64,000 nucleotides of DNA from Aspidapion aeneum (Eukaryota > Arthropoda > Insecta > Coleoptera > Brentidae). Every line of letters starts with the position of its first letter. Within the stretch, counting starts at the first letter, position 1. The position numbers and the translations under genes are program-made. This document shows positions 20,752-31,207 of this stretch, piece after piece. The notes under the pieces were generated by a model. That model was not told the origin of the DNA. It saw only the letters and a list, made by a program, of their open reading frames with translations, and did not search any database. The stretch is from assembly GCA_963576565.1 (NCBI GenBank), contig OY755046.1, positions 66,997,583 to 67,061,582 on the forward strand, given 5' to 3'.

Positions 20752-23700
20752 TTAATTTGGCAAGAGGCACAGTTTTACAACTGGCCGCTTATAAACCCCG
20801 GTAACCGTTTTTACCGTCGCAACACGCACCTGACCGTCCCCGCCGGGATGCAGTTCGATGACCCGACCGACCGGCCATTTCAAAGGCGTTTGAATGTGAT
20901 CACTTGTTATGATAACCAAATCATTTAATTTGATATTTGGGGACAAATCAGTCCACTTGTGTCGCTGTTGTAGCGTATGCAAATACTCTATAGAATACCG
21001 TTTCCAAAAATCATTATGTAGTTTTTGGATTAGTTGCCATCTCGAGAGCCGATTTAGGGGAACCTCGGACAAATCTGACTCCGGAATTTCAGAGTTAAGG
21101 GGTTCAAGTGTCAAAAAATGCCCAGGGGTAAGAGGTTGAAGATCGTGTGGGTCTGAAGAGGCAGGAGATAAAGGGCGACTATTAAGTACGGCTTCTATGC
21201 GACAGGTAAGGGTGGACATCTCCATGATAGACAACTTCTGGTCGCCGACAACTCGAACAAAGTGGGTTTTAAAACTTTTGACGCCAGCTTCTGCCAGGCC
21301 ATTGAAATGTGGACTGAGAGGAGGTCCCAGATGCCAACGAATAGAAAGTCTGGTGGCAGCACTTCTTGCGTAATCCAGTAATTGGTTACGAAACCCTATA
21401 AAATTACTGCCTTGATCTGACCAGCATTGCGTCACGCTTCCGCGTCTAGAAATGAATCGATGGAATGCACCTATGAACCCTTCGGTGGACAGTTCCATGG
21501 TTAATTCCAAATGCACGCAATGTGTGGCCGTACAGACAAACACACAGACATACGATTTGAAAGCTCTACAACCACGGTAACGATGAGGAATCACAAAGAA
21601 AGGTCCACAAAAGTCGATAGCTACACTCGAAAAAGGTTTAAGCTGATTGATTCGATGAGCGGGAAGTGAACTCATTATGGGCGGTCTATAGGGTTTAGGG
21701 TTGATTCTAAAACATTGCAAGCACTTGGATATGGTTCTTTGAATTGCCCGTCTGGCAGATAATATCCAAAATTGCTGTAAAAGCAGATTATGTAATGTTT
21801 TAAACCCAGGATGAAGATATTGTCGATGAGCGGACTCGATAAGAAGTGTAGTTAAACGATGGTCACTCGAAAGTAAGACGGGGTGTTTTGCAGAATAAGA
21901 CAAAAGGTCAGATTTTTGTAATCTGCCACCGACTCTAATGATATTATTCTCATCAAGAAAAGGTGAAAGTTTTCGCAAAGGTTTCGGTATTGGTTTATCC
22001 TTAGATAACGCAGAAAAAAGCTCAGATAAACAAGAACCTTGAACGCGTTTGATAAGAAGGTGTAACGCACTTTGCATCTCACCGGTGGTAGGAAAAACAA
22101 TATTCTCAAAAATAACTTTTTGGTCCGGCGGCTTAGTGAGTTTTTGATAGGAATGGTTTTGAAAAAGGTTAACTATTCGAAGGACATAACAAATGATACG
22201 TTGAATTTTTGATATAGATGAATATTTGATAAGAAGCTGATCTAAGAAGTTGACATCAATTATCGCATTGCAACAGACTTTTGGCTTTTCCTCCAGATTA
22301 ATCTCTCCGAAATCAATCGGCATTTTTGATTTATGAAAATCGGGCCATTCGTTTTCGGGAGACCACAAAAACGACGGTGCGTTCCACCACATGTCATGTG
22401 ACATGAGCTGTGAAGGGGTGGCCCCTCGTGACGCAATATCGGCTGCATTCAAAGCAGAAGGAATGTAGCGCCACGAGTTTGAGGGAATGATTTCTTGGAT
22501 TCTACTGACGCGATTTCCAACAAAGGTTTGCCAGCGATTAGGAGGGGATGAAAGCCAGTGCAATACGACTTGCGAATCGCAGAAAGTAACGATATTTGTA
22601 AAAGTTATTTTTCCTTCATAGCTAGATAAAACGAAGTCAATTAATTCGCTTAAAAGAAATGCGCCTAGGAGTTCTAGCCTAGCCAAAGTTTGTGACTTTA
22701 TAGGCGCGACCCTAGATTTTGCAGATATGAGAGAAACAGATATATTGTTTTCCTCTTCTACACGAAAATATACGACGCCTGCGTAGCCTCGAATTGAAGC
22801 GTCACAGAAGCCGATGATTTGACAGGTATTGGTTTTTGACAGTTTGATTTGTCGGGGTAATTGAAAATTGGAAAGAAGCGGGAATTCAGAACGAAGTTTG
22901 TTCCAAGAGTCGATGATAGAAGAATCTGGTTCTTCGTCCCAGCCTACTTTCGATATCCACAACTGTTGCAAAATAAATTTTGCTTGTAGCAACAAGGGAC
23001 AAAGAAAACCTAAGGGGTCGAAGATTGTTCCTATGATAGATAAAATAGAACGTTTGGTTGGGGGTTTGTCCTTCATTCGGCATTGATAAGAAAAAATGTC
23101 GTTTTTTGGATGCCATTGAAGTCCTAAAACTTTGATAAAGTGGGGTTCCTCCTTGTCGAAAGAGAGAGGCATTTGACGATCGGACTCTGGCAATGTTGCC
23201 AATAACTCAGGACAATTGCTTGCCCATTTTTTAAGTTCAAATCCTCCCGACTTCAACAAATCATTGAGTTCTGTTTGAAGGGAGAGAGCTTCAGAAAGCG
23301 AAGGGCTAGTTCCCAAGATATCGTCGATATAGATTGACGTTTTTAGAACAGTACTAGCCATAGGAAAACGTTCCTTTTCTCTCTCTGCCAGCTCATTTAA
23401 GGTACGCATGGCTAGAAAAGGCGAGCATGTCATGCCAAAAGTGACAGTAGAAAGTTCCCACACTGAAAGTGGGTCCTGTGGAGAAAACCTCCACAATATC
23501 CTTTGATAAGGACGGTGATAAGGATTGATAAGGACTTGACGGAACATCTGTTTGATATCAGCAATGTAGGCAATAGGATTAAGACGAAATGTAAGGAGTA
23601 AAGAAGCAATATCTTTTTGAAGTTTCGGTCCAGATAACAATGTGTCATTGAGACTAATATTTTTTGGGGTGACTGCTGAACAATCCCAGACCACCCTTAA

Positions 23701-26064
23701 TTTTGTACTCAAGCTTTCCGGCTTTAAAACGCAATGATGTGCTAAAAAACACGATACGTCGACCTTTGGTTGACTAGATAAAACCAAACTCATATGATTA
23801 GAATCGATATAGTCTTGCATGAAATTTGAATAGGCAGTGTACAGATCAGGATTTTTGATTAATCTATTTTCTAGAAGTAAAAATCTACGATAAGCTTGCG
23901 GGTAAGTATTTCCTAGGTCAGGGTTTATTTTGTCTTTAAACGGAAGATCTACCATGAATCTACCGCTCGGTTGCCGTACTACACTAGCAGTAAAAATTGA
24001 TTCTGCCTGTTTTTCTTCCTTTGATAAGATTTGTTTTTTAGGCAAATGTTCGATTTCCCAAAACCTAGGGAGAATGACCTCTAAAGGAGGTGACTGACTC
24101 GTTAAAAAACAACTGGTTCGTTCCGTAAGACTACCTACTTCGTCAACCTTTCCCATGACGACCCAGCCAAAGATAGTTTCAAGGGCTGAAGGCTGCCCTA
24201 CCTGTCCAAGGACCCTGCCCTCCTTGAAAATCTGTGCGAATAGCTCGCAACCAATAACCAGGTCCACAGGTCTAGATTTGAAATAAGATGGGTCGGCAAG
24301 TTTAAGGTTTCCCAAGTGTTTCCACTGATTATCGTTCAAGGAGAATGTAGGCATATTGGAACATAGTTGTGGAACAACAATTGCTTCGAAATTAAGTAAA
24401 GGAGTGACATGTCCTTGTGGCTTAATGTGACATTGAACGAGCCCTTTGGAAGTAAAAGAAGACATCTGATTTAATCCGAATATTTCAGTGGTGTAACTTC
24501 GCCTAGGAAGATTAAGACGCTGAATACACTTTTCACTGATGAATCCAGTCTGTGATCCAGAATCAAGCAGTGCCCTTACAGGTTGAAAATTTCCGCAACC
24601 GTCCATAACATCTATTATGGCGGTGCATAAAAGAAAGGTACCTGAAGGTCCTGAGGCATTTAATGACACATGAAGATTATTGACAGGTGGTGTGTGAATG
24701 ACAGGACTAGTATCTTGGCTTCCAGACGCTTGATTAGTTTCTAAGATATGAGTTAAAGTGTGGTGCCTTTTACTATTGCAAGTCCTGCATGAATATTTTG
24801 ATTTGCACGTATCTACATCATGCAAGGGATGAAAACACGCTAAACATAATTTTTTCTGTTTGACGAAAGATAGGCGATCGATAGGTGAGAGATCAAGAAA
24901 TGTTTGACATTTCGAAAGCACGTGACCTTGATTACATCGGAAACATTTTATTCCCGTACTTGAATTAGTTGAGGTGCCAGCCAGTCCTATAAAAGGCGAG
25001 TTGGATGATTTATAGGTAGGCTTTTGCCCAAACTGATTTCGCATAGAATTTGAATTTTGATAGGTAGGCTTTTGCCCAGACTGATTTTGCATAGAATTTG
25101 ATTTTTGATAGATAGGCACCTTTTTGGGTGCTGTTGATTGAGGAAGTGATTCCAAAACTTTACATCTTTTTTCTAGAAATTGAAAAAGTGACTGAAAAGT
25201 GGGAATTTCGGTATTAGTATTGGCGTGACTCATTTCGAAATTTGAACGCGTTGGAATATCCAATTTTTCTAATAAAATGAAAAAAATAATAAAGTCCCAA
25301 CTGTCAACGTCAAAGCTAAGTGATTTTAAAATTTCTAGGGATTCAGAAAAGGTGTCAATTAAATTACGCAATTCTTTAGCTGACTCGTTTTTTAAGGTGG
25401 GGTTCATAATTGAGCTCAAAGCATCATTTGCGAGGTCTCGCTTGTTTTGATATCTACTGACTAATTTGTCGTAAGCAATTTTATAATTTTGATCAGATAA
25501 GCTAATCCCTGATATCAATTTTAAAGGCTCATCCTCGAGATATGAAAATAAATATTGAAGTTTTCGAACGTTACTTAGACTTTGATTTTGATCTATAATG
25601 TTATTAAAAAGATCGAAAAAGCTTGGCCATAATTTTTTATCACCTCGAAATATGGGAATACCTAACTCTTTGAGTTTTGGAGTTTCGTTTTCGTTTTGTC
25701 GAACATATGATCCCGAAAAAGATGGGGCCTCAACCGGAAATATTTTAGAGTAAACCCCCTTACACGCATAAAAATATTTACGAGCTTCTGAAAGGATCGC
25801 ATCCTGCGTTTTAAATTCCTCATCGTCCGAGTCGTCTAGCAACATAATGACGTCATTATGTGCCAGCATGCATTTATCGAAGGTTTCATCCAAATCGGCA
25901 TACCTCACTTGAAACTCGTTTCTCGCTCTTTCATCTTTTTCCGCAGTCTGCGACAACACATAACACTCGGTGATCGCAGATAAAAAACCCTTGCGTTTTT
26001 GTACGGCTTTTTTGACAGACATGATTTTACCTTTGAAATGACGAAATTGTCGGTAAATATACAA
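20752..26064 (-). CDS. BEL/Pao Gag-Pol polyprotein, intact
   Basis: A single 1,770-residue frame encodes all retrotransposition functions. Residues about 130-300 are a Gag-like DUF1759 region. About 374-386 is a zinc knuckle (CFRCNQGHVLSKC), followed by a second Cys/His cluster (407-436). About 496-640 is an aspartic protease with LLDSGSQTGF (Asp501). About 780-950 is RT, with Asp836 in ADIKQMF and the YIDD box at 912-915. About 1085-1215 is RNase H (Asp1088, Glu1131, Asp1163, Asp1209). About 1400-1455 is the integrase HHCC zinc finger, and about 1480-1600 the integrase core (Asp1484, Asp1550, Glu1592). The C-terminus (about 1700-1770) is DUF5641-like. The order protease-RT-RNase H-integrase is that of BEL/Pao. 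Met15 (codon at 26020-26022) is a plausible alternative start, since MSVKKAVQKRKG looks like a natural N-terminus. No env-like frame follows. Confidence 0.95.
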   Translation of the reverse strand: MYIYRQFRHFKGKIMSVKKAVQKRKGFLSAITECYVLSQTAEKDERARNEFQVRYADLDETFDKCMLAHNDVIMLLDDSDDEEFKTQDAILSEARKYFYACKGVYSKIFPVEAPSFSGSYVRQNENETPKLKELGIPIFRGDKKLWPSFFDLFNNIIDQNQSLSNVRKLQYLFSYLEDEPLKLISGISLSDQNYKIAYDKLVSRYQNKRDLANDALSSIMNPTLKNESAKELRNLIDTFSESLEILKSLSFDVDSWDFIIFFILLEKLDIPTRSNFEMSHANTNTEIPTFQSLFQFLEKRCKVLESLPQSTAPKKVPIYQKSNSMQNQSGQKPTYQNSNSMRNQFGQKPTYKSSNSPFIGLAGTSTNSSTGIKCFRCNQGHVLSKCQTFLDLSPIDRLSFVKQKKLCLACFHPLHDVDTCKSKYSCRTCNSKRHHTLTHILETNQASGSQDTSPVIHTPPVNNLHVSLNASGPSGTFLLCTAIIDVMDGCGNFQPVRALLDSGSQTGFISEKCIQRLNLPRRSYTTEIFGLNQMSSFTSKGLVQCHIKPQGHVTPLLNFEAIVVPQLCSNMPTFSLNDNQWKHLGNLKLADPSYFKSRPVDLVIGCELFAQIFKEGRVLGQVGQPSALETIFGWVVMGKVDEVGSLTERTSCFLTSQSPPLEVILPRFWEIEHLPKKQILSKEEKQAESIFTASVVRQPSGRFMVDLPFKDKINPDLGNTYPQAYRRFLLLENRLIKNPDLYTAYSNFMQDYIDSNHMSLVLSSQPKVDVSCFLAHHCVLKPESLSTKLRVVWDCSAVTPKNISLNDTLLSGPKLQKDIASLLLTFRLNPIAYIADIKQMFRQVLINPYHRPYQRILWRFSPQDPLSVWELSTVTFGMTCSPFLAMRTLNELAEREKERFPMASTVLKTSIYIDDILGTSPSLSEALSLQTELNDLLKSGGFELKKWASNCPELLATLPESDRQMPLSFDKEEPHFIKVLGLQWHPKNDIFSYQCRMKDKPPTKRSILSIIGTIFDPLGFLCPLLLQAKFILQQLWISKVGWDEEPDSSIIDSWNKLRSEFPLLSNFQLPRQIKLSKTNTCQIIGFCDASIRGYAGVVYFRVEEENNISVSLISAKSRVAPIKSQTLARLELLGAFLLSELIDFVLSSYEGKITFTNIVTFCDSQVVLHWLSSPPNRWQTFVGNRVSRIQEIIPSNSWRYIPSALNAADIASRGATPSQLMSHDMWWNAPSFLWSPENEWPDFHKSKMPIDFGEINLEEKPKVCCNAIIDVNFLDQLLIKYSSISKIQRIICYVLRIVNLFQNHSYQKLTKPPDQKVIFENIVFPTTGEMQSALHLLIKRVQGSCLSELFSALSKDKPIPKPLRKLSPFLDENNIIRVGGRLQKSDLLSYSAKHPVLLSSDHRLTTLLIESAHRQYLHPGFKTLHNLLLQQFWILSARRAIQRTISKCLQCFRINPKPYRPPIMSSLPAHRINQLKPFSSVAIDFCGPFFVIPHRYRGCRAFKSYVCVFVCTATHCVHLELTMELSTEGFIGAFHRFISRRGSVTQCWSDQGSNFIGFRNQLLDYARSAATRLSIRWHLGPPLSPHFNGLAEAGVKSFKTHFVRVVGDQKLSIMEMSTLTCRIEAVLNSRPLSPASSDPHDLQPLTPGHFLTLEPLNSEIPESDLSEVPLNRLSRWQLIQKLHNDFWKRYSIEYLHTLQQRHKWTDLSPNIKLNDLVIITSDHIQTPLKWPVGRVIELHPGGDGQVRVATVKTVTGVYKRPVVKLCLLPN

Positions 26065-26408
26065 TTAACGCTAAATTAATGCTTCTGAAATAGAAAAATG
26101 ACGAATTGTCGAAAATATGCACTAATTTATCGCCAATTGATAAAAATTGTTTTAAATATCGAAATGATATGATACACCACTGAACTTTTGTTTTGTTTTG
26201 TTTTGACTCCTACTCGTTTTGTTTACACCACGCGGAGTAGACCCGTTACCATGGCAGCGGACCAAAAACACGTACTGCGCCGGCTACTTTCTCCGGTCGA
26301 CGTTTGCTGCGAAAAAATTCAAGGCCGCCGTCTTATTGCAAATAATTTATTACTACCGTCGTATGGATTTATTATTTAAAATAATTCGGCTCGAACGGAA
26401 CACTTTTA

Positions 26409-26888
26409 TGTTAGCCCACGGATAGAAAAACGTTAAAGGCAATGAATGGACTGTAAATATTATTAATTAATGATATCGCGAGCAAACATAAATATATTGA
26501 TATGAAATTACGAAATAATCAAAATGTCCATAGGTAAAATATTGATATCACACAACGGTAATCATAGACAAGCACTCACCTCCTTTGCTTTCAAGTTCTC
26601 CTCGTTCCCAGGGGCCCCCGATTGGATCTAATGATGTCACCACGTAGCTGAAGGGTTGAAGTTTCTAGTTCTATGCTTCAGTACACAAAAATCGAGCACT
26701 TTCAGGTGTAGATATTTGAAAATAGTTGGAGAACGAAATTAACACGCCTTTTTCTCTTGGCGATTGACAATGATCTCTCTGGTGGTTGGTGCGCATGTCC
26801 AAATACGCGGAATGCGCTTTGTCCTTCATACAGTTGTGTGTTTTTAAAAATATATATAAACAACCGCGAAATTTAGCGGGAGCTAACA
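26409..26888 (-). repeat. BEL/Pao 5' LTR
   Basis: Identical to the other LTR over 480 bp. It would drive transcription leftward into the polyprotein. The leader between this LTR and the start codon is about 345 bp. Confidence 0.95.
26841..26868 (-). promoter_or_regulatory. Candidate TATA box in the 5' LTR
   Basis: On the minus strand, CGGTTGTTTATATATATTTT lies close to the outer edge of the LTR. It is a plausible TATA element but is judged only from composition. Confidence 0.35.
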
Positions 26889-27479
26889 TGTCTGTCTGTA
26901 TGTCTGTAACGACCAACGCGCATAACTCAAAAACCGCTTGGCCGATTTTAATGAAATTTGGTGGCTAGGCTGGGTCTTGGGTCGAGATGGTCCCATTTAA
27001 AAATGAACATCAACAACAACAAAATCCACCGAACACAAGCCAAATAAACGGGTGGGGGAAGATTTTAAAAATTAGAGTTTATGTGAAAATATGGCGTGTG
27101 TGATATCAAACGAAAGGTAATTGAGTATGGAGGTAAACAAAATACATTTTAGTTTTTTTTTTCTTCAAAAAGGGTGGGGGTAGATTTCAAAAATTAGAGT
27201 ATACGTGAATATATGGCGTGTGTGATATCAAACGAAAGGTAATTGAGTCCGGAGTTAAACAAAATAAATTTTAGTTTTTGTTTTTTTAAGGGTGGGGGTA
27301 GATTTCAAAAATTTGAGTTTAAGTCAAAACATGGCTTTTGTGGTATCAAACAAAAGGTAATTTAGTCTGGAGTTGAATAAGATATATTTCAGGTTTTAGT
27401 TTTATTCGTTCGCACGTACACTATAACTATAGTACCTAGTGTGAGCTTAGGGGCCCACATATTGGCAGAGTATTTTATA
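26889..27479 (+). repeat. TGTC-core repeat, copy 1, right part
   Basis: The interrupted repeat resumes with TGTCTGTCTGTATGTCTG, then AACGACCAACGCGCATAACT and CCGCTTGGCCGATTT. Next come three direct units of about 120 bp, each with GGGTGGGG..AGATTT and GTGTGATATCAAACGAAAGG. It ends at TTGGCAGAGTATTTTATA. Joined to the left part, it forms a copy of the family seen whole at 52763-54298. Confidence 0.85.
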
Positions 27480-27706
27480 TGTTTTTGTTGTATATTGATT
27501 TTGAATCATCTTTTTTCGAAATAAACATACTTTTAAAATATTGTCGGTTTGTTTGATTATTGGGATAATAAGATATTGTAAATTCATGATATAAATAATT
27601 GTTGGAACCTCGGTTAAAACCAAAAAAAAATCAATCGTGGCTTCTAAAGTTGTGGTTCTTTTTTACGTCACCACTGGAGGGTTAAGAACCTGGATATGCC
27701 CGTGCA
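27480..27706. other. Unassigned spacer
   Basis: AT-rich sequence with no recognised feature. It contains TTGGTTTTAAC in inverted form near 27.62 kb, a short match to other repeats. Confidence 0.3.
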
Positions 27707-27713
27707 CTGTACC

Positions 27714-27875
27714 CGGCGGCGTAGTGAGGGTTTCATGCGCACGGGGCAAGGTTAAAGTTTGGCGCCCCCCCCCCCATATAAAATCTTACTTACGTCAATG
27801 TAAGAGGCGCCTTTCGGCGCCCCCTGACTTTGGCGCCCGGGGCAGGTGCCCTGCCCTGCCCTCACTACGCCGTTG
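27714..27875. mobile_element. hAT-type MITE, CGGCGGCGTAGTGAGGG ends
   Basis: The left end CGGCGGCGTAGTGAGGG is mirrored by CCCTCACTACGCCGTTG. CTGTACC flanks both sides (27707-27713 and 27876-27882), 7 bp of a probable 8-bp TSD. It is G/C-rich, 162 bp and non-coding. The ends are related to the CAGCGGCGTAGCGTG family. Confidence 0.75.
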
Positions 27876-27882
27876 CTGTACC

Positions 27883-28255
27883 AAACTGTATTATAAACAT
27901 CTAATTTCTCTATGGTTCCACTTAGTATTTGATTTATTTTAAATAACCGAGGCGGATTTGCAGGAGCATGTTATATTTAGTCGCGGCTGTTCTTGTCGAA
28001 TTTCCTGCTTAAAGTGTTTATTTTTAATCTCGAAGATGACAGGACATTTTTGCCGGGAGCCTGTGCAACAGAAATTAGATTTTTCAGTCTATCTACCGAA
28101 AACCTTTAACCCAATACAAGGTCCTATTTTGACTAGTAACCTCACTTTCCAATTCTAAAACTAAAAATGTCCTCTATACTTACCCTCTGTTATGACGTGG
28201 TTAAACTCTTATTAAGTAATAACAACTGGATTTAAAACTACATGAAAAAGTTTCA
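27883..28255. other. Unassigned spacer
   Basis: A 66-codon plus-strand frame (27958-28158) has no recognisable motif. Nothing else supported. Confidence 0.3.
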
Positions 28256-28736
28256 CCATGATCCTAAATGAAATGCGAACAGAAAAAATAATCCCAAACA
28301 ACTGGAAAGAATCAGTAACCATTATTCTACACAAGAAAAGCGATGGAGAAGACCTAAAAAAACTATCGACCTATAACAATCTTCAATTTAATTTATTAGC
28401 TTTTCACGAAAATATTAACAGATAGACTAACAACAAGATTTGACGAATATCAATCAAAAGAACAAGGAGGTTTTAGAAAAGGTTTCAGTACAATTGACCA
28501 CCTATTAACCATAAAAATCCTAATAGAACGAGTCAACGAATACAACATTCCACTATATATTGCGTTTATAGACTTTGAAAAGGCTTTCGATAGCATTACG
28601 CACTGGGAAGTAAAAGCATCTTTAATTAAAAGCCGAGGAGATCACAGATACACAGACCTAATAGCCAATATATATAGCGAAGCAACAACAATTAAAATCG
28701 ACGAAGAAACCAAGTTTGACAAGTTTGATTTATTTC

Positions 28737-29297
28737 ATTAAAAAACAGAAGTTTTACAATATCGTCAAAAATTGGTTCAATTTTTCTAAATTTTTCTAAA
28801 TCCCTATAATAGGCAGTTAATCTTAATGTAGGTACTTGTTTCATTTAAAATGTTAACGAACAAAACATAAATTGTGATGATAAATGATAAGCTAAAAATT
28901 TACTGATGGAGTAAAAACATTGTATAATTAGAAATTGTTTTAGTTTAAATGTAAATGTATTAAATGGTAGATCTCTTGTACTTTGAGGGAGTTTATTATA
29001 AAAGACAGGCGCATAATGTAGTGTTGCGTTCCTAGAGCTCCCGAGCCGAAGAAACTGCACTCGAACATCAGTTCTGTGACTCGTATTATGTTGATGTATG
29101 TCTTCAACCCTTGTGTAACTTTGCGAGTTTTTATAAAAATAAAGAAGACATTCTAAGATATACTGCGATGGAATAGTCAATATACCCAGATTTTGAAATC
29201 AGGTTTGACATTTTCTCGATATTTAATGCCTGCGAAGATTCTGACTGCTCTGCGTTGCAAACCAAGGATGCGTGAGGTATGTGCTAAGTCAGTCTTC
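28737..29297 (-). pseudogene. Jockey/CR1-like LINE C-terminal piece, antisense
   Basis: On the minus strand, in two frames joined by a shift near 29.18 kb, the sequence encodes ILGLQRRAVRIFAGIKYREN. It continues with SQYILECLLYFYKNSQSY, HNTSHRTDVRVQFLRLGSS and YNKLPQSTRDLPFNTF. These are typical of the end of Jockey/CR1-group RT proteins in insects. It breaks the RTE between its FDSI and VRQG blocks. No RT palm motif remains. Confidence 0.7.
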
Positions 29298-29622
29298 GTA
29301 AGAAGATGTGTCAGGCAGGGCAACACAATATCCCCTAAACTATTTAACCAGGCCCTAGAAGATGTTTTTAAAGACTTAGATTGGGAAGAAATAGGCATCA
29401 AAGTAAGCGGACAATACTTGAACCACCTAAGAAGTGCTGACGATATCGCCTTAATAACAGATAAGTAACAAGAACGTATAAAAATGCTGGAAGAAGTGGA
29501 TACAGCAACTAAAAATATAGGCTTAATTATGAACTACACTAAAACCAAAATCATAACAAACACAGATGAAGATATCACGATCAAAATAAACGGAGAAAAA
29601 ATAGAACAAGTTGAGGAATATA

Positions 29623-30420
29623 TCGCACTCCCGCTAAAAAATAGTCACAACTCAAAAAACATTGTTTTGAGAAAATCGCTGTTAAAAAATTTAGTTTATT
29701 AAAGAGATTCATTTTTCACTTACATGACAAATTACGAGTTAACATGTTATTTTATATCAACAGGAACCTATTAACTCATTGTAATTGGTGCAGTAAGTTT
29801 CTTAGAAAAAATGATTTTTGTCGTTTTTAGTTAAAAAAAAGACAAAAGCCCGATATTGTGACACTTTTTTAGAACAAGGCATCATAACGTTGTAAATCAG
29901 GATGTCACGCAGGATGGTAAATAATATAAAAAAAGAAAACAAGTAAGGAAGAAACTTTGTATTTATTTTTAGAACGAGTTATAAAATGCTGAATAACAAC
30001 TGGGAATGTGATTATTCTCTAATACATTCAAAAGATTTTTTCTTATTCTCCTTAATTCTAAATACACTGAATAATTCAAAAAAACAGTCACAACACAAAA
30101 AAGAATAGTATTTTACTTGTTATATGGGTCAGATTTAACCAATAGTTCACACGAAAACCTTCACAACTCGAAATGTGACTCTTTTCAGGATGAAACTTTA
30201 CGTTCACGCTGTTATAAAGTCAAAAGTGACACTGTAAAGGAACGCATCCTCAGCTAAACTGGACAAAATAAAAGAATCACAACGCCATTTCGCGGTGAAT
30301 TGTCGAAACATAAATGTGAAGCTTTTATGGCAGAAAGTACAAGTTATTTCGATGATGGCGGCAGGTTTATCTCAATAAGGGTGATTTTTGAGTTGTGACT
30401 CTTTTTCAGCGGGTGTGCGA
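29623..30420. mobile_element. 798-bp TIR element of unknown superfamily
   Basis: The left end TCGCACTCCCGCTAAAAAAT and the right end are inverted matches over about 37 bp, including AGTCACAACTCAAAAA, with three or four mismatches. TATA flanks both sides (29619-29622 and 30421-30424), so the TSD is TATA or TA. It sits inside the RTE coding region. I see no transposase frame. Confidence 0.7.
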
Positions 30421-30720
30421 TATATCTGGGACAAATTATATAAATAACGGATGTCAGAGGAGAGGTAGCAAAATTAAAATGGAAATTTACCGGTCATAAT
30501 ATCAGACCGAAAGACGATCGATGGAACAAATGTATTGTATACTGGAGACCTTGAAAAAATAAAAGAAGTTGAGGAAAACACCAAATAAGATGCTCGGACG
30601 ATTTAAAAAAACATGCGGGGACTAGATGGATGAACACGGCGACAGACAGAGAAAAGTGGAAGATATTGGGGAGGCCTAAGTCCAAATATAGATCCAAGAA
30701 GGCTAAATAGATAAATGATC

Positions 30721-31205
30721 TACGGATTTCTTAGGTTAAGAAATCAGTGTCATTATCTGATAAATTGTTGTTATTTCTTTGAAATCGTGTCAAAACGGCT
30801 TAATATCTTCGAAATTTTTACAAAAATGAGCCTTTAGCCGTAAGCCGTAAGCTCGTAAGGTAGGTGGAGGGTATAAGGGTCACCTGATTTTAACGACCGA
30901 ATTACGTTAAAAAAAAAGTAATATAAGTTGGTTGGTGGTTAATTTCAATTTAATTAGCAGCATATTTTCCGAAGTACGATTACTTGGGTGTTATGCTGTG
31001 TTCCTATTAAAATTTTGTGGTTTTAACCGCGGTCTGAGACCGGCCGGCCTATTTTACATAATTTTGACTTTGAAATGTTCAAAAATATAACGAACACTGT
31101 CCCGTAAAAGTTCTAGGTATCAAATACAATTTTTAAAAAATTATCTGCTGTTTTTTGGATGCATAACTAATCTGACCCGACGTAACCCCCATTTTTGTCG
31201 TTAAA
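30721..31205. other. Unassigned spacer
   Basis: No gene or terminal repeat recognised. Confidence 0.35.
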
Positions 31206-31207
31206 TA

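Larger units (their letters stand above)
20040..26888 (-). mobile_element. Complete BEL/Pao LTR retrotransposon, very young
   Basis: The 6,849-bp element has two 480-bp LTRs, each beginning TGTTAGC and ending GCTAACA. The two appear identical base for base, implying very recent insertion. One uninterrupted 1,770-codon frame lies between them on the minus strand. The flanks read TGTCTG on both sides (20034-20039 and 26889-26894), compatible with a 6-bp TSD. The target is a TGTC microsatellite, so the exact TSD length is ambiguous. No defect is visible, so it may be mobilisable. A primer-binding site could not be assigned: bases next to the 5' LTR (left of 26409) do not start with the usual TGG. 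Confidence 0.95.
28258..30720 (+). pseudogene. RTE-type LINE with two later insertions
   Basis: The plus strand carries RT blocks in shifting frames. They are VTIILHKKSDGEDLKKL, then RFDEYQSKEQGGFRKGFSTI, AFIDFEKAFDSI, and after an interruption RQGNTISPKLFNQALEDVF and LNHLRSADDIALI. After a second interruption comes a C-terminal region (KLKWKFTGHNIRPKDDRW, then RWEDIG-like sequence) ending near 30.7 kb. The FADD box reads SADD. Frameshifts and stops disable it. The two breaks are an antisense LINE piece (about 28737-29297) and a 798-bp TIR element (29623-30420). It is a different subfamily from the RTE at 59.7 kb. Confidence 0.8.

Noticed and set aside
26385..26400. GGCTCGAACGG stretch as a tRNA T-arm
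   Set aside because: No acceptor, D or anticodon arms can be built around it.
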